From contig OX485804.1 in assembly GCA_950295325.1 (NCBI GenBank), forward strand, positions 11,596,001 through 11,660,000: a stretch of DNA of 64,000 nucleotides, written 5' to 3'. Of this stretch, positions 54,857 to 64,000 are shown piece by piece. This DNA is from Polytrichum commune (taxonomy: Eukaryota; Streptophyta; Polytrichopsida; Polytrichales; Polytrichaceae). Both the position numbers and the translations under genes were made by a program. The notes below the pieces were generated by a model. The model was not told the DNA's origin, did not search any database, and saw nothing but the letters and a program-made list of their open reading frames with translations. Every line of letters begins with the position of its first letter. Position 1 is the stretch's first letter.

Positions 54857-55828
54857 TGTCGCGCACCTCTCCATGAGGAGTGCCCGAAACACCATGGGCA
54901 CAAGGGGGACCCCGGAGTGACACCCGGGACTTGTGGCGCCGTTGGTGAGAGGGCCCAAGTGATCCTAGTGTGGGTGAGGGCCCCGGGCGTTGGGAACGCC
55001 TCCCACCCACGAAGACTAGGAGGCACAAGGGCAAGGCCATGAGCTATGCGTAGCTCATGGCGTGGCGATTCTAGAATGCTCAAGAACACCTCAATCGGAG
55101 GTGTGAGCTAGGAGTTATGGCCATTTGAGTGGGGCGCTGTCCCGGGACAGCGCCCTGGTGCAGCAGTGCCTGGGAGTGACTCCCGGGACTGCCAAGGTTC
55201 AAAGAGGCATAACGTCCTCATAACTTGCCCGAATGGGGCAAGTGAGGCGTTCATCGGCATCTACGTGAAATGTAGATGAAGATGGAGTGGTTGGTTGTTA
55301 TGATCCAACATCAAACAAGGAAGTTATGATGGTCTGAAGCTGCTGGGGGGTTCTAGGCCCAGCAGCTAAAGGAAAATGTCCACTTCGCCCCAACTCTTGG
55401 TAGAGAGACAAGAGGTTGGTTGACGGTGGGGTAGGGGCCCCGCGTGAAGTCCTAGAGGCTTATATGGGTGAGGTGGTGTGGCCTCACCCACCCGAGGCCG
55501 AACGGCAAGGCCTCCATGGGCTTTGGCCTATTGTGAGGCCATAGTTGCCTAGTATGCTTCGGGTTGTTGTAGTGTTGCTCCGGCAACGCGATGATCAACA
55601 TAGGATTGGACTTCCATGGATGGAAGTCCACATTGGGGAAATGGGTTACCGATGAAGGGGTGAATCCCGAAAGCAAAGTAGGAGGGTTGGTTCCCTCCTA
55701 TGAACTATTGGTCCGGGGTAAGAGGAGCTATCCATTAGCATGGCGGAATGCGAATGGTTAGCGCTCGTAACCTTTGCTAGAAACGAAAATTGGCAAGATT
55801 GTTAAGGGACCTAGCAAGGGTTGCGACA
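54857..55828 (+). repeat. 5' LTR of the Gypsy element
   Basis: TGTCGCGCACCTCTCC ... AGCAAGGGTTGCGACA, 972 bp. It includes a GC-rich imperfect palindrome around CTGTCCCGGGACAGCGCC (about 55137). Minus-strand open frames in it (e.g. 55452-55676) recur in every LTR copy and are not genes. Confidence 0.92.
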
Positions 55829-55829
55829 C

Positions 55830-55843
55830 TTGGTATCAGAGCA
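55830..55843 (+). promoter_or_regulatory. Primer binding site, initiator tRNA-Met type
   Basis: TGGTATCAGAGC lies two bases after the 5' LTR. It is complementary to the 3' end of plant initiator tRNA-Met, as in most plant Gypsy and Copia elements. Confidence 0.88.
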
Positions 55844-56489
55844 GGGTTCCAAGTTTTGAGCTCGCACTTTGAGGGAAACATGGGTATCAAAAATGCGGGT
55901 TATGATGGTGAGCCCGGGGTTTCCAAAAGGTTGTGAGGCTCAAATTGGAACAAGGATCATGTGCAAGTGGAATTTGACCATACCATTGGTTCAAATGACA
56001 ATGGTGGGCATGAGGGTGGATTTGGTAAGGAAAATGGAGGAGTGCTTTGAAAAGGGCTCCCGGAAACCTCAAAAAACATTTGGGGCCTAGAATACCGAAA
56101 GCACCCAAAACCTTGGAGGGCATTAATGTTGGATTGAAATTCCAATTCGAAATGCTTGGAAGGTATTGATGTTGGAATGAATTTGGTGCTAATGAGGCAC
56201 CCGGGGCCTCTTAAGGCCCATGTGCGCTATTCAAACGCACAAATGAAGGATACACCTAAAACGGACGAGCTTTCTAAGAAATGCATCCTTTTAGGTGGGG
56301 TTTTAAAAGCGGGTGGTGGATGCCTTGTTTAAGTCCCCAAGGCTTCTTGAGGACACGGTGGGGACCATCAAGTTTGCAAGAGCATTGAAGCCAATGGTCC
56401 CAAAGAGAAGTTCGACGGCGCATCACCACAAGTGGCTTTAGCCAAAGTAGGTCCCAAAGAAATGAGTGCAAATTGTTTGGTCCATTTTA

Positions 56490-56800
56490 CTTAGGCAAAA
56501 CATGTTGGTGCCGCGGACGGAATGTTGAAAGGTGGCTTTATGCTTCCAAAGCAAATCATACTTGTGCCACGGACGGAATGTTGGGAGGTGGGTTTGTCCT
56601 ACCAAGGCAATTCATGTTCGTGCCGCGGACGGAGTGTGGGAAGGTGGCTTTGTGCTACCAAGGCAAAACATATTTGTTTTGCGGACAAACTATTAGAAAT
56701 TGGTTTTGTGGCACCAAACCAATTTCTTCCGCAGACAAAATGTTTAAAGTTGGCTTTGCGGACCAAGCCAAGCCAAGTTGCCGAGGACCGAATGTAAGAC
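56490..56800 (+). repeat. Tandem repeat of about 65 bp in the gag region
   Basis: Four to five units with GTGCCGCGGACGGAATGTTG and GGCTTTGTGCTACCAAGGCAA variants lie in the decayed gag-to-protease region of the Gypsy element. Translations give Cys-rich repeats, but the frame is not maintained. Confidence 0.75.
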
Positions 56801-56939
56801 GATGGCATTGTGGCCAAGGCTAGTAGCCTTAAGCCAAGGCCAAATCTTTTGTACCTTGAGGCTCAATAAATGGGAGAAATGTCTCATGTGTTGACAAAAA
56901 GGCTACCACTCCTTCTTGAGCCCAAAATTCACAAGGGAG

Positions 56940-59900
56940 TTGGGGCTTGCCGATTGATAGAGAAAACAAGCCCACCAAGGTGCGGTTTGGAAAGGGCGAA
57001 CCGCATGAGACAAAGGAGGCCGCGATGCATGTAACCTTTCAATGTGGGACATTGGATTTTTGTCAAAATTTCACACCATGTGAAATAGATGAAATGCATG
57101 TCATTGTGAAGGCCGCCTACTTTGAAACTCACATGATAGATATGAGGTGCAAGCCGGTAAGCTTGCGGTGCATTATGATGTGTCATAATGGCAAAGAATT
57201 GAAGTTCAAATTGACAAGGACTCCTATGGTAGGAGGACCCAAGGTGAATTTGGTCTTAATGGACCAACTGAAAAATAGAAAACATAATGGTCGTGGTTCC
57301 ATTGGAGCAACTCCAAGGAATGTATGGAGAGGCTAGGAAAGATGGGGCCTCCTCCAAATCACATTGGTGGGATGTTGGTGAGATACAAGGATGTATTCAC
57401 CAATGTGTTGCCCAAAAAGTTACCGCCAAGGAGTGAAAAATAACTTTGCTCAACGAGAAATTGAGTTCTTGAGGTATGTGGTGACAAAGAAAGTTGGTGG
57501 ACGAACATGAAGAATGTCAAGGCAATCCAAGAAGAGAATTGGCCCTTGACTCAAGAAAAGGGCTTAGTTCATTTGTTGGCCTAACCAACTACTACCACCA
57601 CTTCATTAATGGTTTTTCTAAGGTTGCTAGAACCTTAGTCAACATGTTGGAAAAAATGGCTATCCCAAGAGTGGGATGAGCCTTGTCACCAAGCCTTTGG
57701 GGAGCTCAAGAAAAAGTTCTTTTCACAAGATGTGGCTAAGTTTCGGGTTTTCATGAGCATGTTGAGGTGCACATGAAGGCAAAGGACTTTACCATTGGCG
57801 GATGTTGATCCAAGATGGAGGACCATTGCTTATGGGAGCATTAAGCTCCATGGTTGTAGAAGCTTGTCCAACTTGTGCAAGAAATGGCTATCCCAAGAGT
57901 GGGATGAGCCTTGCCACCAAGTCTTTGAGGAGCTTAAGACCAAGTTCCTCTTTACCACCCGTGTTCAAGTTCGCGGAGCTTGAAAAACCTTTTGAGGTGC
58001 ATACGGGGGGCGAGTGACTTTACCATTGGCGGATGTTGATGCAAGATGGATGGCCATTGCATACGAGAGCATGAAGCTCGATGGTTCGACTTGTGGAAGA
58101 AATGGCTATCCCAAGAGTGGGATGATGTTTGTCACAAGTCTTTGGGGAGCTTAACACCAAGTTCTCTTCGCCGCCCGTGCTCAAGTTCACGGAGCTTGAC
58201 AAACCTTTTGAGGTGCATATGGGGGTGAATGATTTTGCCAATGGTGGATTATGTGTAAGATGGATGGCCATTGCATATGCGAGCATGTAGCTCGATGGTT
58301 GTCAAAGAAGACAACCAACTCATGACAAAGAACTTCTTTGCGTAGTGCATTGCTTGAAGATGTGGCGACACTAGTTGGGGTCGCACAAAGCAAAGGTCTA
58401 CAAGGACAATGTGTCCTAAAAGTATTTTGACATACAAGCGCAAGTGAGCGCCAAGTCATTGCGTTGGCATGATAATTTGGCGCTTATGAAGGTGGATTTG
58501 ATCCACAAACCGGACCGTGGAAATGTGGTGCCGGATGCGCGAAGTAGACCGGATGAGTTCCAAGCAATGAGAACCATCCAAACCTTGTGGCTAATGTGTG
58601 CCGGCGAAGGAAACTTGTGATGCAAGATCCGGGAGGGGTAAATTAACTACCCCAAAAGCACAAAAACTTTTAGGTGAACTTCGCAAGAGCAAGGTGCTCA
58701 AAGAGGTTAAGTTGGTGGACGGATTGTTCAAGTGCAAGCAAAGTTGGGTGTATGTGCCACAAGGCAAGTTGAGGCTATCGGTTTTGAAGGAGGAATTTGA
58801 TAGTCCTATTGCCGGCCTTAGAGGAGAAAGAAAAAACCGCCATAGAATGGTGTCATGGAGGTACCATTGGCGGTGCATAAAGGAAGATATAGCCCACTTT
58901 GTGAAGGCTTGAATCAAAGTGCAAAGTGAACCGAGCCTCTTATCAAAAGCAAGGCGGTTTCTTGCAACCGTTGCCTATCCTGTCGGCGCCATGGCATAGT
59001 ATGTGCATGGACTTGATCACAAGTTTGCCGGAGTCACATGGGTATGATGCCATCTTGTTGATGGTAGAGTGGTTTGCCAAGTTGGCACACATGGTGCCGA
59101 TTGTGGGAACCGCCACCGCGTTGGAGACCGCATAGCCTTTTCTCAAAGGATGGTTGAGGCACCACGGGTTGCCAAGAGTGATTGTGTGCCATCAAGATCC
59201 AAAGTTCACAAGTGCATTTTCAATGCATTTCTCTAAGGAGGTTGTATTGAAACTAAGGTTTAGCACGGCCGTGTATTCCCAAATGGATGGGAAAACAAAG
59301 CGTGTGAATGGAGACTTGAAGCAATACTTGAGGAACTTGGTGGGGGCGGACCAAGGAGATTGGGCGGACTATGTGGGTCGAGCGGAGTGTAATTGCAATG
59401 TAGCCACGCACTTGGCTACCAAGGGGTGGTCTTTGGTGGTGGCTTATGGAGTGGATGCGCTCCAACCTATTAACCTAGCTCTCAAGGGGGCACATTCAAC
59501 ACTAGAGTTTAACCAAGATGGTGAGGACTTGGCCAAGGATGGTAAACAAGTCTTGGAGATGACCAAGTTGTTGGTGGAGAAAGCCCGAAGGTGCTACGGA
59601 GTGCTAGTAAATGCCGGAAGACGCGAAGTGGAGAATGAGGTGGGCCAAAAGGTGTTGTTGAATGTGAACAACTTCACTTAGCCGGAAGGCCTCACTCCAA
59701 AAGTTCATGTCCAAAATTGGAGCTTCGTTTTCCATTGTGGAACAAGTGTTCAAGGACATGTATAAGTTGGAATTACCGCCGGACATCAAAGTGCATCTGA
59801 CTTTTCATGTCTCATTACGAAAGTCATTTTAGGACGACACCTTGTGGCCCGATCACAAGCAAGTGATTAGGCCACCTCCCGACCTTGTGGAGGTCATTTG

Positions 59901-60115
59901 GAACATGAGGTAAGAGGGCATCCTCAAGTGTAGGAAGCCCAAGTGAAAATGAAAGAAAATGTACAAAGGAGTACTTGGTGAAATGGTGAGGATACCATGA
60001 GAAAGAAGCCGTTTGGGTAGCGGCAAGAGACATGATGAACGCCAAGGAATTGGTAAAGCACTTTGAAGAAACTAAGGCTAGACATTCCAATAAAATGAAG
60101 CGTAGGCATTGATGA
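56940..60115 (+). pseudogene. Gypsy pol remnant: protease, RT-RNase H, integrase, chromodomain
   Basis: In order: a protease-like region (about 56980-57280), VLPKKLPPRSE (about 57400), and the RT-RNase H junction (VGLTNYYHHFINGFSKVART, 57570). Next come three tandem copies of the RNase H start (57655-58320), the zinc-finger side of integrase (58800-58925) and the integrase core (MDLITSLPESHGYDAILLMV, VIVCHQDPKFTSAF, VYSQMDGKTKRVNGDLKQYL). Then QKVLLNVNNFT and a chromodomain-like end (about 59890-60110). Frameshifts and stops separate the parts. In the usual core motif DGQTERVN the catalytic Glu is replaced by Lys. The palm of reverse transcriptase is largely deleted. The element cannot supply its own enzymes. 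Confidence 0.85.
57655..58320 (+). repeat. Three tandem copies of an RNase H-start segment
   Basis: ATGGCTATCCCAAGAGTGGG begins units at about 57656, 57886 and 58101. Each runs through a GAGCTTAAGACCAAGTTC-like part to CTCCATGG/CTCGATGGTT. Unit length is about 215-230 bp, with substantial divergence between copies. Confidence 0.85.
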
Positions 60116-60909
60116 GGACATCAATCTCCTTTAGTGGGGGAGAGACCCTAGTAGCACACTTAGCTTCGAGGCTAATTGCTCCACAACATGAACTTGTTCT
60201 TTGGCTTGAGGGAATAAAGTCCAAACTTTAGTGGTGCAAAGAGAAAAGTACGAGATGAGGTCCTAGTCTTGTACTTGTGCTTGGTTAGTGGAAGAGGGGG
60301 AATAGACATGCCAAACTAGGTTGGGTAAGCCGAGTAATTGGGGCCATGGCTAGGAGGGGCCTTGGATAAAACCAAAAAACTTCTTAGCCGTCGGCTTGTC
60401 CGGGCGGGGACAAGGTGATGGCGCGTGCTCATAAAAGTGCTACCCGCGAGCTAACGAAAGTTGGCGCATGGGAGTCATGAACCCATGTCTCGAAAGAGCA
60501 AAGTGGGAACCGAGTCGGGCGGGACTTGGCATCACCCCCGTGCGATCGAGGCGTGGCTTAACAATGGAAAGCCATCTCGGAGTTGCAACCGAGACAACTT
60601 AGTGGAAGCGTTGAGGTCTCGCCTAGATGTGTCACGTCAGGCTAGTGGAGCCTAACGGGGGAGGCCCCAAAGGAGGGGCAACCCAAGTGAGTCCCAAAGT
60701 AGGTTGGTCTAGTATAGGTTAGGTCCTTGGATGAAAGATCCAAGGTCGCTAACGGACCACCTAGGAACGACACCTTTGGGACTATGCCAAATTTGAAGAT
60801 GCATTGTGGGGGTCGCGCCCTAAGGTAAACACAATGCCGCACCATAGAGGATGGCAACTTGAGAATTGGTGTGCCGACTACGAGTATAGTCGATGAGGGC
60901 ATCGACTCC

Positions 60910-60925
60910 GTTTGGTGGGGGTGAG
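60910..60925 (+). promoter_or_regulatory. Polypurine tract before the 3' LTR
   Basis: TTTGGTGGGGGTGAG immediately precedes the 3' LTR start at 60926, the expected position of the plus-strand primer. The same sequence precedes the LTRs at 26765 and 28486. Confidence 0.7.
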
Positions 60926-61897
60926 TGTCGCGCACCTCTCCATGAGGAGTGCCCGAAACACCATGGGCACAAGGGGGACCCCGGAGTGACACCCGGGACT
61001 TGTGGCGCCGTTGGTGAGAGGGCCCAAGTGATCCTAGTGTGGGTGAGGGCCCCGGGCGTTGGGAACGCCTCCCACCCACGAAGACTAGGAGGCACAAGGG
61101 CAAGGCCATGAGCTATGCGTAGCTCATGGCGTGGCGATTCTAGAATGCTCAAGAACACCTCAATCGGAGGTGTGAGCTAGGAGTTATGGCCATTTGAGTG
61201 GGGCGCTGTCCCGGGACAGCGCCCTGGTGCAGCAGTGCCTGGGAGTGACTCCCGGGACTGCCAAGGTTCAAAGAGGCATAACGTCCTCATAACTTGCCCG
61301 AATGGGGCAAGTGAGGCGTTCATCGGCATCTACGTGAAATGTAGATGAAGATGGAGTGGTTGGTTGTTATGATCCAACATCAAACAAGGAAGTTATGATG
61401 GTCTGAAGCTGCTGGGGGGTTCTAGGCCCAGCAGCTAAAGGAAAATGTCCACTTCGCCCCAACTCTTGGTAGAGAGACAAGAGGTTGGTTGACGGTGGGG
61501 TAGGGGCCCCGCGTGAAGTCCTAGAGGCTTATATGGGTGAGGTGGTGTGGCCTCACCCACCCGAGGCCGAACGGCAAGGCCTCCATGGGCTTTGGCCTAT
61601 TGTGAGGCCATAGTTGCCTAGTATGCTTCGGGTTGTTGTAGTGTTGCTCCGGCAACGCGATGATCAACATAGGATTGGACTTCCATGGATGGAAGTCCAC
61701 ATTGGGGAAATGGGTTACCGATGAAGGGGTGAATCCCGAAAGCAAAGTAGGAGGGTTGGTTCCCTCCTATGAACTATTGGTCCGGGGTAAGAGGAGCTAT
61801 CCATTAGCATGGCGGAATGCGAATGGTTAGCGCTCGTAACCTTTGCTAGAAACGAAAATTGGCAAGATTGTTAAGGGACCTAGCAAGGGTTGCGACA
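60926..61897 (+). repeat. 3' LTR of the Gypsy element
   Basis: 972 bp, same length as the 5' LTR and without visible differences on reading both. It ends GCGACA, followed by the aatga duplication and continuation of the satellite unit. Confidence 0.92.
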
Positions 61898-64000
61898 AAT
61901 GAGGCCAACTACACACATATAAAGTGAGCACGTGAAATCTCAAAATAGAGCCGAGGCTTGAAAGTGTTAGTTTCTAAGTTGAAATGAGGCCATTTAGGGA
62001 CCTCCAAAAAAGGTTTCGGTACCGAACCCCATATATTGGACAGCCACATAATATGAGAACCTGAAATCTAAGCCTAGAGCCCACCTTCAAATTCTACATT
62101 CTAACTTGAAATGAGGCCAACTACACACATATAAAGTGAGCACTTGAAATCTCAAAGTAGAGCTGAGGCTTGAAAGTGTTAGTTTCTAAATTCAAATGAG
62201 GCCACCTAGGGACCTCCAAAAAAAGGTTTCGGTCCCGAACCCCATATACTGGACAACCTAGGGACCGCCAAATGAAGGTTTCGGTCCCGAACCCCATATA
62301 TTGGACAGCCTAGGGACCTCCCGATGAAGGTTTCGGTCCCGAACCCCATATATTGGACAGCCACATAATCTGAGAACCTGAAATCTAAGCCTAGAGCCCA
62401 TCCTCAAATTCTACATTCTAACTTGAAATGAGGCCAACTACACACATATAAAGTGAGCATTTGAAATCTCAAAGTAGAGCCGAGGCCTGAAAGTGTTAGT
62501 TTCTAAGTTCAAATGAGGCCACCCAGGGACCTCCAAAGGAAGGTTTCGGTCCCGAACCCCATATATTAGACAGCCACATAATATGAGAACCTGAAATCTA
62601 AGCCTAGAGCCCATCCTCAAATTCTACATTCTAACTTGAAATGAGGCCAACTACACATATATAAAGTGAGCACCCGAAATATCAAACTAGAGCCGAGGCT
62701 TGAAAGCTTTAGATTATAACCTGAAATGAGGCCAACTAGACTTATATAAAGTGAGCACTTGAAATCTGAACCTAGAGCCGAGGCTTCAAAGCTTAAGACT
62801 CTAACCTGAAATGAGGCCAACTAGACTTATATAAAGTGAGCACCTGTAATTTGAACCTTGAAGCGGAGATCTCAGGGTGTGACCCTCTAGACCTCAAAAG
62901 GAAGGTTTCGGTCCCGAAACCCTTATATTGGACATCCACATAAAGTGATAACCTGAAATCTAAGCCTGTAGGACACTTTCAAAGAGTTAGATTCTAACCT
63001 GAAATGAGGCCAACTAAAACAACATAGAGTGAGAACCTGAAATCTTAGCCTATAGCCCACCTTCAAATTCAAGATTCTAACCTGAAATGAGGCCAACAAG
63101 ACATATATAAAGTGAGCACCCGAAATCTCAAAGTGGAGCCGAGGCTTCAAAGTGTTAGTTTCTAAGTTGAAATGAGGCCACCCAGGGACCTCCAAAGGAA
63201 GGTTTCGGTCCCGAACCCCTTATATTGGACAGCCACATAATATGAGAACCTGAAATCTAAGCCTAGAGCCCAGCTTCAAATACTACATTCTAACTTGAAA
63301 TGAGGCCAACTACACATATATAAAGTGAGCACGTGAAATCTCAAAGTAGAGCCGAGGCTTGAAAGTGTTAGTTTCTAAGTTGAAATGAGGCCATTTAGGG
63401 ACCTCCAAAAAAGGTTTCGGTACCGAACCCCATATATTGGACAGCCACATAATGTGAGAACCTGAAATCTGAGCCTATAGCCCTCCTTCAAAGTGTTAGA
63501 TTCCAACCTGAAATGAGGCCAACTAGACATATATAAAGTGAGCACTTGAAATCTCAAAGTAGAGCCGTGGCTTCAAAGTCTTAGATTCTAACCTGAAATG
63601 AGGCCAACTAGACTTATATAAAGTGAGCACCTGTAATTTGAACCTTGAAGCCGAGATCTCAGGGTGTGACCCTCTAGACCTCAAAAGGAAGGTTTCGGTC
63701 CCGAAACCCATATATTGGACATCCACATAAAGTGATAACCTGATATCAAAGCCTATATGCCACTTTCAAAAACTTAGATTCTAACCCGAAATGAGGCCAA
63801 CTAAAACAACATAGAGTGATCACCAAAAATCTGAACCTAGAGCCGAGGCCTCTAGTTGTAAGATTCCAACCTGAAATGAGGCCAACTAGACATATATAAA
63901 GTGAGCACTTGAAATCTCAAACTAGAGCCGAGGCTTCAAAGTGTTAGATTCTAACCTGAAATGAGGCCAACTAGACATATATAAAGTTAGCACCCGAAAT
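61898..64000. repeat. About 212-bp satellite, right block, running off the window
   Basis: Resumes exactly where 54856 stopped. The first units are like the left block. From about 62260 shortened units repeat the GGTTTCGGTCCCGAACCCC segment every 60-70 bp, then mixed longer units (GAGGCCAACTAGACATATAT, CTCAGGGTGTGACCCTCTAG) follow to the end. No gene is present. The many minus-strand short frames are satellite translations. Confidence 0.9.

Larger units (their letters stand above)
54857..61897 (+). mobile_element. Complete Ty3/Gypsy chromovirus-type retrotransposon, 7,041 bp
   Basis: Two 972-bp LTRs (54857-55828 and 60926-61897) begin TGTCGC and end GCGACA. The 5-bp duplication aatga lies at 54852-54856 and 61898-61902. 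A tRNA primer site follows the 5' LTR, and a purine-rich tract precedes the 3' LTR. The internal 5.1 kb holds decayed gag-pol with a chromodomain-like end. The LTRs look identical wherever compared, so insertion is recent although the coding region is dead. Confidence 0.92.

Noticed and set aside
54649-55676. Minus-strand frames of 60-150 codons in the Gypsy LTR
   Set aside because: The same frames reappear at 60642-61745 and in other LTR copies. They track LTR conservation, not protein coding.
62438-63726. Series of minus-strand 60-90 aa frames with similar translations
   Set aside because: They are translations of the 212-bp satellite.

Overview
The window looks like nuclear DNA of a land plant or close streptophyte relative, plausibly a bryophyte, lycophyte or fern. 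This rests on spliced genes with GT-AG introns, an organelle-type CxxCxxCC protein gene, a plant-type 5S rRNA, a chromodomain Ty3/Gypsy element primed by initiator tRNA-Met, and several MITEs and satellites. No bacterial gene organisation is visible. I cannot name the species. All gene models come from reading frames, splice sites and phases by eye.

Layout. 0-6.3 kb: a pogo-like MITE, a large foldback MITE, then the only ordinary host gene, a five-exon YkgJ/CxxCxxCC protein on the minus strand. 9.6-16.0 kb: a decayed DUF7869-type transposon gene split in frame by a 4.3-kb retro-insertion. That insertion begins exactly at a complete 5S rRNA and continues as a 5'-truncated LINE. 17.8-23.2 kb: decayed copy C of a MULE-like transposase gene. 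23.8-26.6 kb: a palindromic minisatellite split by a 1.6-kb solo LTR. 26.6-46.75 kb: broken Gypsy LTRs. One LTR is interrupted by a 17.3-kb nested element (29120-46407) whose own gene is split by a 13.5-kb element A. 48.8-53.8 kb: copy B of the MULE-like element. 54.2-64 kb: a 212-bp satellite split by a 7-kb Gypsy element with apparently identical LTRs and a dead pol.

The most interesting system is element A (30191-43702). Similar GAGC-rich ends, starting GTATGTGAGC, bound three genes. The first is a MULE-like transposase with an N-terminal beta-rich domain, a SUMO-acceptor/SIM-like pair, a Cys/His zinc-binding region and a C-terminal SWIM finger. The second is a divergent, apparently intact nine-exon gene (about 944 aa) with a ParB/sulfiredoxin-like GNHR motif and two satellite-filled introns. 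The third is a small basic-tailed protein convergent to the transposase. Copy B keeps the small convergent gene and the same kind of end, and all three copies share the same transposase intron. This suggests a multi-gene DNA transposon in which transposase, ParB-like protein and small protein work together.
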